A stretch of 45,940 nucleotides of DNA from a bacterium (GTDB lineage: Bacteria; Pseudomonadota; Alphaproteobacteria; Rhizobiales; Aestuariivirgaceae): contig JALHQC010000032.1 of the NCBI GenBank assembly GCA_022842165.1, positions 1 through 45,940 on the forward strand, written 5' to 3'. Numbering within the stretch: the first letter of the stretch is position 1; every line of letters begins with the position of its first letter. The translations under genes were made by a program, and so were the position numbers. Below are positions 17,945 to 25,542 of this stretch, in pieces. The notes under the pieces were generated by a model. It was not told where the DNA came from and searched no databases. It saw only the letters and a list, made by a program, of their open reading frames with translations.

Positions 17945-20413
17945 ATGGCTTTCAAAAGAAATGTCGACCGTCTGCCGATCATCCCCGCGGACGCGAAAAA
18001 GCACAATGTCACCTGCCACTACTGCATCGTCGGCTGCGGCTACAATGCTTACACCTGGCCGGTGAACCGGCAGGGCGGCACGGCGCCGAACGAGAATGCG
18101 CTTGGTGTCGATCTCTCGAAGCAACAGCCAGCGGACAGCACGGCCTGGTATGCGCCCTCTATGTATAACATCGTGAAGCAGGACGGTAAGGACGTTCACC
18201 TTGTCATCAAGCCTGATGCCGAATGCAGCGTGAATTCCGGCCTCGGCTCCATCCGTGGCGCGCGCATGGCGGAGAACCGCCGTTCCGACAAGATGGGCAC
18301 ACAGCAGCAGCGTCTCGAAGAGCCGATGATCTGGCGCTATGGCACCTGGCAGCCGACGAGCTGGGACGATGCGCTCGACCTCGTCGCCCGCGTGACTGCG
18401 CGTGTCATCGACAAGGACAATGAGGACGATCTCTTCGTCTCGATGTTCGACCACGGCGGTTCCGCCGGCGGCTATGAAAACACCTGGGGCACCGGGAAGC
18501 TCTACTTCCAGTCCATGAAGGTCAAGCACTGCCGCATTCACAATCGTCCCGCCTATAACTCGGAGGTTCACTCCACCCGCGACATGGGCGTTGATGAACT
18601 AAATTATGCATATGAGGACTATACCCTCACCGACACGATCTTCCTGATCGGCGCGAACCCGCTCGAAACCCAGACCAACCTGTTCCTGAACCACATGGTT
18701 CCGGGCATGCGGAATGGCGCCAAGGTCGTTGTCGTTGATCCCCGCCATACGGTGACGATCAATGCCTGCAGGGTTGAAGCGGGCAAGGACAATGTGCTGC
18801 ATCTTTCGATCAAGTCCGGCACAGACCTGGCACTCTTCAACACGCTTTTCACTTACATCGCGGACCAGGGCTGGGTTGACAAGGACTTCATCGCCAACTC
18901 GACCTTCCAGGGCGACATCGCGCAGACGCTCGACGAGGGTCATCCTGCGGCGCTCGGAAGCTTCGATGCCGCGCGCGCTGAGTGCAAGCTCTCGCTCGCC
19001 GAGGGTGCCGCGATCTGCGACGTTGCAGAGGCGGACATCGTGAAGGCCGCCGAGTGGATTGCGAAGCCCAAGGACGACGGTTCACGCCGCAAGTGCGTTA
19101 CTGCTTACGAGAAGGGCATCATCTGGGGCAATGACAATTATCGCACCATCGGTGCGCTGGTGAACATTGCGTTGGCGACCGGCAACATCGGACGCGAGGG
19201 CGGCGGCGTGTGCCGTCTCGGTGGTCATCAGGAAGGCTACTTCCGCCCGTCTGATGCGCATGTGGGACGCCCCGCACCCTACATCGATCAGCTCCTGATC
19301 GCGGGCAAGGGCAAGGTGCACCACATCTGGGCCAACGACCACTACAAGACGACGCTCAACGCATCCGTCTTCAAGCGCGAATACAACCGCCGCACCAATA
19401 TGGTGAAGGAGGCGATGGATGCGCGCGCCGGAGCAACCCGCGAAGAACTGATCGATGCCATCGTCGGCGCGATCGAGGCTGGTGGCCTGTTCTCGGTGAA
19501 CGTGGATATCATCCACAGCCAAATCGGGCAGGCGGCTCACGTGATCCTGCCGGCGGTTGAATCGGGCGAGATGAACCTCACCTCCATGAACGGCGAGCGC
19601 CGCATGCGCCTTGTCGAGAAATACATGGACGGGCCGGGATCATCCAAACCTGATTGTCTCATCGCCGCCGGACTGGCCCAGCATCTTGAGCGGGTTCTCC
19701 GCGCCGAGGGCCGCAACGAATATGCCGACCAGTTCAAGGGCTATGACTGGAAGACGGAAGAAGATGCCTTCATGGACGGCTATCACGCGGCCAATCCGGA
19801 AGTCACCTACGACCGCCTTCGCGCCATGGGAAACAATGGCGTGCAGGAACCTGTCACCGGCTTCGCGGATGGCAAGTTAATCGGCACCAAGCGGCTCTAT
19901 ACCGATGGCAAGTTCACGCGGCATGGCCGCGAGGATGGCAAAGCCCTGTTCTGTGCGGGTGCATGGCGCGGGCTCCAGGCGGCCGGAAAGGCGGCCCAGA
20001 GGGACAGCTACAAGTTCCTCATCAACAACGGCCGTTCCAACATCAACTGGCAGAACTGGTTCCTCGACAAGGACAACGACTTTGTCGCCGACCGCTTCCC
20101 CTATCCCTATCTCCAGATCAATCCGGAGGACATGGGTGAACTGGGGCTGAAAGCCGGTGATCTCGTCGAGGTTTATAACGACGTCGGCGCCACGCAGGCG
20201 ATGGTCTATCCGGAGCCCACCGCCAAGCGCAGCGAAACCTTCATGCTGTTTGGAGCACCCAGCGGCACGCAGGGCAACGTCATCAATGCGGGCGTCAACG
20301 AACTGATCCTGCCGAACTACAAGCAGACCTGGGCCAACATCCGCAAGATTTCGGATGCGCCGGCCTCGGTCAGGGCGATGTCGTTCAAGTCGTGGGATTA
20401 CGTGGGCTCATAA
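17945..20413 (+). CDS. aioA: Arsenite oxidase large subunit (molybdopterin, [3Fe-4S])
   Basis: An 822-residue DMSO-reductase-family enzyme that oxidises As(III) to As(V) in the periplasm, passing electrons via its [3Fe-4S] cluster to AioB. The cluster ligands are Cys24, Cys27 and Cys31 (CHYCIVGC), with Ser at the fourth position (near residue 103, GLGSIRG), as in known AioA. Molybdopterin-binding blocks include DHGGSAGGYENTWGTGK, IGANPLETQTN, RLGGHQEGYFRPSDAHVG and, near the C-terminus, NVINAGVNELILPNYKQTWANIRK. The length is normal. There is no signal peptide; export depends on AioB. The ribosome site GAGGGAGAG precedes the ATG. A strong hairpin follows the stop, but moaA comes 69 bases later on the same strand. 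Confidence 0.97.
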   Translation: MAFKRNVDRLPIIPADAKKHNVTCHYCIVGCGYNAYTWPVNRQGGTAPNENALGVDLSKQQPADSTAWYAPSMYNIVKQDGKDVHLVIKPDAECSVNSGLGSIRGARMAENRRSDKMGTQQQRLEEPMIWRYGTWQPTSWDDALDLVARVTARVIDKDNEDDLFVSMFDHGGSAGGYENTWGTGKLYFQSMKVKHCRIHNRPAYNSEVHSTRDMGVDELNYAYEDYTLTDTIFLIGANPLETQTNLFLNHMVPGMRNGAKVVVVDPRHTVTINACRVEAGKDNVLHLSIKSGTDLALFNTLFTYIADQGWVDKDFIANSTFQGDIAQTLDEGHPAALGSFDAARAECKLSLAEGAAICDVAEADIVKAAEWIAKPKDDGSRRKCVTAYEKGIIWGNDNYRTIGALVNIALATGNIGREGGGVCRLGGHQEGYFRPSDAHVGRPAPYIDQLLIAGKGKVHHIWANDHYKTTLNASVFKREYNRRTNMVKEAMDARAGATREELIDAIVGAIEAGGLFSVNVDIIHSQIGQAAHVILPAVESGEMNLTSMNGERRMRLVEKYMDGPGSSKPDCLIAAGLAQHLERVLRAEGRNEYADQFKGYDWKTEEDAFMDGYHAANPEVTYDRLRAMGNNGVQEPVTGFADGKLIGTKRLYTDGKFTRHGREDGKALFCAGAWRGLQAAGKAAQRDSYKFLINNGRSNINWQNWFLDKDNDFVADRFPYPYLQINPEDMGELGLKAGDLVEVYNDVGATQAMVYPEPTAKRSETFMLFGAPSGTQGNVINAGVNELILPNYKQTWANIRKISDAPASVRAMSFKSWDYVGS

Positions 20414-20420
20414 GCAGCGC

Positions 20421-20456
20421 GCGGCCCGGTAATCTTTGCCGGGCCGCATTTCTTCT
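20421..20456 (+). terminator. Hairpin terminator or attenuator between aioA and moaA
   Basis: GCGGCCCGG (20421-20429) and CCGGGCCGC (20439-20447) form a perfect 9-bp stem with a 9-base loop, followed by ATTTCTTCT. The T-run is imperfect, so partial read-through into moaA is plausible. Confidence 0.75.
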
Positions 20457-20482
20457 GGATATTGCAAAAGGGAACACATGAG

Positions 20483-21520
20483 ATGAATCAGATGTTCCAG
20501 CCATCGGCTCTTGCGTCCGACGGGAGCCGTCTCGTCGATCCCTTCGGCCGGCATGTTTCTTATCTTCGCGTGTCGGTGACGGACCGCTGCGATTTCCGCT
20601 GTGTCTATTGCATGGCGGAGGACATGACCTTCCTGCCGAAGCGCGATCTCCTGAGCATCGAAGAATTGCAGCGTCTCTGTGATGCCTTCATCGATAAGGG
20701 TGTCAGGAAGCTGCGGCTGACGGGTGGCGAGCCCCTGGTGCGCAAGGGCATCATGACGCTGGTCGAAAGCCTCGGGCGGCATCTGCGCTCGGGGGCGCTG
20801 GAGGAATTGACTCTCACCACGAATGGCAGCCAACTTGCAAAATATGCCGCAGAACTGGCAGCACATGGTGTCAGACGCATCAATGTCTCGGTCGATACGC
20901 TAGATGACAAGAAATTCAAGGCCATCACCCGCTGGGGCGATCTCTCCAAGGTGAAGGAAGGCATCAGGGCGGCAAAGGCCGCAGGGCTTTCCATCAAGAT
21001 CAATGCCGTGGCGCTCAAGGGCGTGAACGACGCCGAGATCCCCGAGATGATCCGCTGGGCGCATGGCGAGGGCATGGACCTGACGCTGATCGAGACCATG
21101 CCGCTGGGCGATATCGATGGCGACCGGACGGACCAGTATCTGCCCCTGTCGGTGGTGCGCGCCAGCCTCATGGACCGGTTCACGCTGGAGGACATCGCTT
21201 ACAAGACCGGCGGGCCCGCCCGCTATGTGACGGTGAAGGAAACCGGCGGACGCTTGGGCTTCATTACGCCGATGACGCATAATTTCTGCGAAAGCTGCAA
21301 CCGGGTGCGGCTCACCTGCACCGGCACGCTCTACATGTGCTTAGGACAAGAAGACGCCGCCGACCTCCGCGCGCCCTTGCGGGCCTCCGAAGGCAATGAA
21401 CTGCTCAACGCCGCCATCGACGAGGCCATCGGCCGCAAGCCCAAGGGCCACGACTTCATCATCGACCGACGCCACAACAAGCCCGCCGTCGGGCGCCATA
21501 TGAGCGTCACCGGGGGCTGA
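20483..21520 (+). CDS. moaA: GTP 3',8-cyclase MoaA, molybdenum cofactor biosynthesis
   Basis: A 345-residue radical SAM enzyme that converts GTP to 3',8-cyclo-GTP, the first step of molybdopterin synthesis. The SAM cluster ligands are Cys36, Cys40 and Cys43 (CDFRCVYC). The second, C-terminal cluster has Cys residues in [13 protein letters not shown] and the later TLYMC. The protein ends in the essential Gly-Gly (SVTGG). I start at 20483 ([14 protein letters not shown]) because AAAAGGGAA lies upstream and the alternative ATG at 20478 is stopped at once. A moaA copy just behind aioA would secure cofactor for the arsenite oxidase; whether the host has its own moaA is not known from this window. 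Confidence 0.95.
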   Translation: MNQMFQPSALASDGSRLVDPFGRHVSYLRVSVTDRCDFRCVYCMAEDMTFLPKRDLLSIEELQRLCDAFIDKGVRKLRLTGGEPLVRKGIMTLVESLGRHLRSGALEELTLTTNGSQLAKYAAELAAHGVRRINVSVDTLDDKKFKAITRWGDLSKVKEGIRAAKAAGLSIKINAVALKGVNDAEIPEMIRWAHGEGMDLTLIETMPLGDIDGDRTDQYLPLSVVRASLMDRFTLEDIAYKTGGPARYVTVKETGGRLGFITPMTHNFCESCNRVRLTCTGTLYMCLGQEDAADLRAPLRASEGNELLNAAIDEAIGRKPKGHDFIIDRRHNKPAVGRHMSVTGG

Positions 21521-21823
21521 AGAGCGGCTATTCCTACGCTCGTGCTGCTTTATGGCGTGGACGTGAAGCTGGCCGGGAGCCTGACACTCATCATCAGCCC
21601 GCCGACCATGTTAACAAGCTTCGCGCGTTACAGCCGTGACGGCAGCTTCACGGTCATTCGGGAGCAGGCGAGGTTCTGCTTCTCGATGGCACTGGGATCG
21701 ATCACCGGGGCGTTCCCATGCGCGCAGCTTCCCGCATCGGTCCACAGTCCGCTGCTCCTGCCGCTCCCGGCGGCGATCCTCGTTCTGTCGGCATGGAAGA
21801 TGTGGCGGCACGCAAAGCAATAA
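21521..21823 (+). pseudogene. TauE/SafE-type exporter, C-terminal remnant
   Basis: Directly behind the moaA stop the same frame continues with IPTLVLLYGVDVKLAGSLT, then TMLTSFARYSRDGSF, FCFSMALGSITGAF and LPAAILVLSAWKMWRHAKQ and a stop. These blocks match the C-terminal half of sulfite/sulfoacetate exporter (TauE/SafE) membrane proteins, where a G-VD-x-KLAGSL-x-LI motif precedes a loop with RYSRDGSF. The N-terminal half and start are missing; internal ATG or GTG codons could not give a normal protein. The join to moaA looks like a deletion or recombination scar. TauE/SafE genes occur near arsenite oxidase clusters in other bacteria, so this may be a lost member of the original cluster. Confidence 0.7.
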
Positions 21824-21856
21824 CGGCCGGTAATTCCAAAGAACCAGAAATATGGA

Positions 21857-21885
21857 TTGACAGGTGAACGGCTGCGGCGTATTCC
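21857..21885 (+). promoter_or_regulatory. Sigma-70-type promoter of the arsR-flavoprotein operon
   Basis: TTGACA (21857-21862), a 17-base spacer and TATTCC (21880-21885). The transcript would begin near 21892, downstream of the first ATG (21886) and just before the second in-frame ATG (21895), so the regulator may be translated from a leaderless message. The motif GTAATTCC lies just upstream and recurs as its complement at 22246-22253. Confidence 0.5.
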
Positions 21886-22209
21886 ATGACCATCATGACG
21901 CTCGACGATGCAGCAGCACAACTCGAAGCCTTGGGTAATCCCACGCGGCTTAAGATCTATCGCACACTCGTGAAAGTGGGCGAGGAGGGGATCGCTGTGG
22001 GGCAGTTGCAAGGCCGGCTTGGAGCGGCGGCCTCGACACTGTCACATCATCTGCAGAAGCTCATCCAGGTGGGGCTGGTCACCCAGGAACGCCAAGCGAC
22101 GACGCTGATCTGCCGGGCGAACTATAACACCATGAACGGCCTCGTGTCCTATCTCACTGAGCAATGCTGCGTCGAACAGCGCGCATCCTGCCGTCCCAAC
22201 GCGGCATAA
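21886..22209 (+). CDS. arsR: ArsR/SmtB-family arsenic-responsive repressor (first copy)
   Basis: A 107-residue winged-helix repressor. The core is LEALGNPTRLKIYRTLVK, the recognition region GAAASTLSHHLQKLIQVGLV, and a wing follows. It lacks the classic CVC metal site in helix 3. Cysteines are C-terminal instead: Cys94-Cys95 in TEQCCVEQ and Cys102, a pattern seen in ArsR proteins that bind As(III) at their C-terminal part. It probably represses itself and the flavoprotein and MFS genes behind it, falling off DNA when As(III) binds. A second in-frame ATG at 21895 may be the true start given the promoter position. It is on the opposite strand from, and unlike in sequence to, the second arsR at 27064. 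Confidence 0.9.
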   Translation: MTIMTLDDAAAQLEALGNPTRLKIYRTLVKVGEEGIAVGQLQGRLGAAASTLSHHLQKLIQVGLVTQERQATTLICRANYNTMNGLVSYLTEQCCVEQRASCRPNAA

Positions 22210-22231
22210 GGGCGCAATTTTTTTGCCTCAT

Positions 22232-22253
22232 TAATTCGGTAAAACCGGAATTA
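22232..22253. promoter_or_regulatory. Imperfect inverted repeat before the flavoprotein gene (possible ArsR site)
   Basis: TAATTCGGT (22232-22240) and ACCGGAATTA (22244-22253) face each other with a short spacer; one base is missing in the left arm. The half-site GTAATTCC-like motif is also present upstream of arsR near 21831. It is a candidate operator for the first ArsR. Confidence 0.45.
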
Positions 22254-22268
22254 CGGAAGGAGAGCGGG

Positions 22269-23687
22269 ATGTCTACACCCTTACCTATTGCAATCATAGG
22301 GGCAGGTCCGATTGGGCTCGCGGCCGCGTCCCATCTCGCCTTGCGTGGGCTGGATTTCGAAGTGCTCGAGGCCGGCCCCTCCGTTGCTCACAATATCCGC
22401 GACTGGGGCCATGTGAAGCTCTTCTCGGTATGGAGCCAGTGTGTCGACGATGCCGCGCGCGCGTTGCTTGCCCGCGCAGGTTGGGATGGCGTGCCGGAAG
22501 ACCAGCTTCCGACAGGACACGATCTGGTGCGCGATTACCTCGATCCGCTGGCGGCAACATCCGAAATATCGGGCCACGTTGAAACCAACGCCCGGGTCGT
22601 GCGAGTCGTAAGACAGGGGCGCGACAGGCTCTCTTCAGCGCAACGTGACAGCAGCCCCTTCGAGATCACGATCGAGGCTCCGCTAGGACTGCGCCGCACG
22701 ATTCTGGCCCGCGCCGTAATCGACACCTCCGGCACGTGGCAGAATCCCAACCCGCTCGGAGCTGACGGCTGGGCGGCTCCAGGAGAACAGGAACTTGCCT
22801 CTCGCATCCGCTACGGCATTCCGGACATCAACGGTGACGATCGGGCCGAGTATGCAGGCCGCAGCACCGCAGTGATCGGGGGCGGGCATTCCGCCGTCAA
22901 TGCGCTTCTAGACTTGGCCGTGTTGGCCGAAGGGGAACCAGGCACTGCGGTCACTTGGATTGCGCGTGCAAGTTCCATAGCCCGCGTCTTCGGCGGAGGC
23001 GAAAACGACAAGCTTCCGGCGCGCGGGGCGCTGGGCCGGCGTCTCAAGACTTTGACCGACGCGGACCGTCTCGACATTGTCACCTCCTTCTCGGCGGGAG
23101 CGCTGCGCGCGACGCCCGAGGGCATCGTCGTCTCCGGGCGGCGCTCGGGCGAATCCGCCTCGGCCGGGCCATTCGACCGGCTAATCGTCGCGACGGGCCA
23201 GCGGCCGGATTTTTCGTTCGCTCGTGAGTTGCAACTCGACCTGCATCCCGTCGTCGAAAGCACGCGGCAACTCGGACCACTAATCGATCCGAACCTGCAT
23301 TCCTGCGGCACCGTTCCGCCTCATGGCTGGAGGGAACTCGCCCATGCGGAGCCTGGTTACTTTGTGGCAGGCGTCAAGAGTTACGGACGCGCGCCAACCT
23401 TCCTGCTGCTCACGGGTTACGAGCAGGTGCGCTCGATCGTGGCCAATCTGGCAGGCGATCAGGCGGCAGCCGATGACGTGCGGCTCGTCTTGCCGGAAAC
23501 AGGAGTGTGCAGCACCACACTGGAGGAGGTGGCACCGGCGGCCGCTTGCTGCGCGCGAGCGCAACCGCACGCGGACGACCCATGTTGCGAAAGACCCTTA
23601 GCGGAAACATCGGCTGTTTGCTGCACCGTGAGGCCGCGCGGCCCGGCAGGCGCCTTGCCCAATGCAGCTTCGTCCTGCTGCGGCTAA
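22269..23687 (+). CDS. FAD/NAD(P)-binding oxidoreductase with Cys-rich tail, ars-operon flavoprotein
   Basis: A 472-residue flavoprotein of the kind found in many ars operons (the ArsO group of putative flavin monooxygenases; ArsV-like is another possibility). The FAD-binding loop is IAIIGAGPIGLAAASHLA at residues 6-23. A second Rossmann loop, TAVIGGGHSAVNALLDLA, near residue 200 would bind NADPH, and the ATG motif is VATGQRPDF. The last 65 residues are unusual: pairs of cysteines at AACCARA, DPCCERP, AVCCTV and SSCCG plus a VCSTT, nine Cys in all. This is reminiscent of a soft-metal-binding tail and may recruit As(III) or methylarsenite. The start at 22269 has a good GGAAGGAGAG site. It lies in an operon with arsR before and an MFS gene after. 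The substrate is inferred only. Confidence 0.75.
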   Translation: MSTPLPIAIIGAGPIGLAAASHLALRGLDFEVLEAGPSVAHNIRDWGHVKLFSVWSQCVDDAARALLARAGWDGVPEDQLPTGHDLVRDYLDPLAATSEISGHVETNARVVRVVRQGRDRLSSAQRDSSPFEITIEAPLGLRRTILARAVIDTSGTWQNPNPLGADGWAAPGEQELASRIRYGIPDINGDDRAEYAGRSTAVIGGGHSAVNALLDLAVLAEGEPGTAVTWIARASSIARVFGGGENDKLPARGALGRRLKTLTDADRLDIVTSFSAGALRATPEGIVVSGRRSGESASAGPFDRLIVATGQRPDFSFARELQLDLHPVVESTRQLGPLIDPNLHSCGTVPPHGWRELAHAEPGYFVAGVKSYGRAPTFLLLTGYEQVRSIVANLAGDQAAADDVRLVLPETGVCSTTLEEVAPAAACCARAQPHADDPCCERPLAETSAVCCTVRPRGPAGALPNAASSCCG

Positions 23688-23697
23688 TGGGCAAGAC

Positions 23698-24900
23698 ATG
23701 GGGCGGCATATTGAACGGTCTTGGCCAGCAGTCCTCGCGCTTGGAATCACGCAGATCATTGGTTACGGAACGCTCTATTATGCCTATGCCATCCTTGTCT
23801 CCCACATCGCGGAGGACTTCGCTGTAAGTGAGGCCCTGCTATTCGGTATCTTCTCTATCGGGCTGCTCGCCAGCGGGTTTGTGGCGCCGCAACTTGGTGC
23901 CATGATGGATCGCTTCGGACCAACGCCGGTGATGTCGGCCGGCAGCTTGGCAGCTGCGGCGGTTCTTGCTCTTGTGGCAATAGCACCGTCGGTTTTGAAC
24001 TTCGCCATTCTGGTGGTCCTGCTCGAGATCATCTCCGTGGCGGTGCTCTATGACGCGGCCTTTGCGGCGCTTGCGGTGCTGGCCGGGGCGAATGCGCGGC
24101 GCGGCATCACCAACCTCACGTTGGTCGCCGGGTTTGCCTCGACCATTTGGTGGCCGGCTACGGCCTGGCTCGTCGACGCGTATGGATGGCGGACCACCTA
24201 CTTGGTGTTCGCACTGCTGCATCTGATGTTTGCTTTCCCACTTCATCTCTGGCTGGTCCGTCACACACAAAACGCAGGAGCGGTAAAGCGGGGCGTGGTT
24301 GATGCCGCTCCTCCAGCCAGACCTTTGGGTCTCAAAGACTCCCGGTTTGCCTTTGCCGCAGTGGCGCTTAGCTTCGCCTTGAGTGCCGTCGTGATCGCCG
24401 CGCTTGGTGTCCATCTCGTGCCGGTGCTGCTCGCCATGAATCTCGGCGCGGGCGCTTACGCCGTCTCGATGCTGATGGGGCCTTCGCAAGTCCTTGTCCG
24501 GCTCGTCAACGCCTTCTTGTGGCAAGGTTTCCACCCCCTGCAGGTGGCGATCGTTTCAGCTATCTCATTGCCCGCAGCAATCGCTATGCTGTTTCTGCCC
24601 TTGCAGCCACTCGTCTGTGGAGCTCTGTTCGCTGTTCTGTTCGGCATCGGGCAGGGGCTCTCGAGCATCGTGCGCGGAACTTTGCCGCTTGCGCTCTTCG
24701 GCAGCTCGGGGTTCGGGGCATTGTTGGGCAAGCTGGCGTCGATCAGGATGCTGCTGAGCGCCGCTGCGCCGGTGCTTTTTGCGCTGGGAACCGGTTATCT
24801 GGGCACGCAGGCTGCTCTTGCCTTAGCACTTGGGTTGGGAATTGCGGCGGTGGTGCCGCTGATCCTGCTGCGTCTGCAACTGTCAACGCAAAGCTCATAG
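23698..24900 (+). CDS. MFS transporter, probable arsenical exporter
   Basis: A 400-residue major facilitator with 12 predicted helices. The first helix is WPAVLALGITQIIGYGTLYYAYA; the loop 2-3 motif is GAMMDRFGPTPVM, close to the family G-x-x-x-D-R-x-G-x-R/K pattern. The C-terminal half begins after the charged linker near residue 200. MFS proteins of this kind occur directly behind arsR and the flavoprotein in ars operons, and some (for example ArsK) export arsenite, antimonite or organoarsenicals; that role is inferred here from position. Start choice is uncertain: the ATG at 23698 leaves a 10-base gap after the flavoprotein gene, while an ATG at 23662 would overlap it. Confidence 0.8.
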   Translation: MGRHIERSWPAVLALGITQIIGYGTLYYAYAILVSHIAEDFAVSEALLFGIFSIGLLASGFVAPQLGAMMDRFGPTPVMSAGSLAAAAVLALVAIAPSVLNFAILVVLLEIISVAVLYDAAFAALAVLAGANARRGITNLTLVAGFASTIWWPATAWLVDAYGWRTTYLVFALLHLMFAFPLHLWLVRHTQNAGAVKRGVVDAAPPARPLGLKDSRFAFAAVALSFALSAVVIAALGVHLVPVLLAMNLGAGAYAVSMLMGPSQVLVRLVNAFLWQGFHPLQVAIVSAISLPAAIAMLFLPLQPLVCGALFAVLFGIGQGLSSIVRGTLPLALFGSSGFGALLGKLASIRMLLSAAAPVLFALGTGYLGTQAALALALGLGIAAVVPLILLRLQLSTQSS

Positions 24901-24988
24901 GCGGCGCAGGACCGCTGACTTCAGGCGGATGGTGTTTGCCTGAAAGCCCAGTAGGCGGTGCCGATTGCGTAGTTGCGCACCCCGCCGG

Positions 24989-25099
24989 CCATCCGATGCC
25001 GACCTCGGCCATGCGGCAGGCGAAGTCCACCAGTCGACAGGCACGGCCCATCTCGTTGTCATGCCAGGCTTAGACCATGAGCAGCGTGCCTTCGTTCAC
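24989..25099 (-). pseudogene. Glyceraldehyde-3-phosphate dehydrogenase C-terminal remnant
   Basis: On the minus strand the sequence reads VNEGTLLMV, a stop codon, AWHDNEMGRACRLVDFA and CRMAEVG. This corresponds to the C-terminal GAPDH signature (VLAWYDNEWGYSNRLVDLA). The stop codon sits within the signature, Tyr is changed to His, and nothing else of the gene remains. In arsenic operons a GAPDH gene often accompanies arsJ, giving 1-arseno-3-phosphoglycerate for export. The remnant suggests that such a pair was once present here and was lost. The surrounding 24901-25140 holds no other gene. Confidence 0.65.
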
Positions 25100-25140
25100 G
25101 AGCGTCCGAAGGCGACCTGACAGGTGTATGACAGTTTTGT

Positions 25141-25542
25141 TCAGGCGCGCCGGATGGTGCCTTCGAGCTTCGTTGCCTTGGCGACCGTGTTCGAGATCGT
25201 GCCGTATTTGCGCACGTTGGTGTGGAGAAGTTCCAGCCGGTGGTCATCCTCGTCGGTATCGACGATCAGCTCGTAGTCGACCGACTGCATCAGCGGTGGC
25301 GAATCCTGCCGCAGCCCATGCAGCTTCACCTCCACACCGCGGAACTCAAATCGGATCATCGGCGCCACCCGCTCGATGCCCTTGATCATGCAGGCGGCGA
25401 TCGCGGCGAGGAACAGCTCGGCCGGGTTAAAGGCATCAGGCCGCCCCTTTATGTCCGTGTCGAGAGAGAGGACGGCATCCTTGGTTCGTGCCTCGCTGCC
25501 GTGGAAATCGAGGCGCCTTGCATTGACGCGATACTCAAGCAT
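25141..25542 (-). CDS. OsmC/Ohr-family protein lacking the second cysteine
   Basis: A 133-residue OsmC-like protein. The fold pattern is visible: an N-terminal beta sheet, then NPAELFLAAIAACMIKGIERVA, the central helix with Cys51, then the strands VEVKLHGLRQD and ELIVDTDEDDHRLELLHTNV. OsmC and Ohr enzymes reduce organic hydroperoxides with two cysteines; the second should lie near KYGTISNTVAKAT but is absent. It may be a one-Cys or non-peroxidase member of the family (YhfA-like). It overlaps the 3' end of acr3 by eight bases, so it is the last gene of the minus-strand arsR-arsC-acr3 operon. A role in arsenic-linked oxidative stress is inferred from context only. Confidence 0.8.
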   Translation of the reverse strand: MLEYRVNARRLDFHGSEARTKDAVLSLDTDIKGRPDAFNPAELFLAAIAACMIKGIERVAPMIRFEFRGVEVKLHGLRQDSPPLMQSVDYELIVDTDEDDHRLELLHTNVRKYGTISNTVAKATKLEGTIRRA

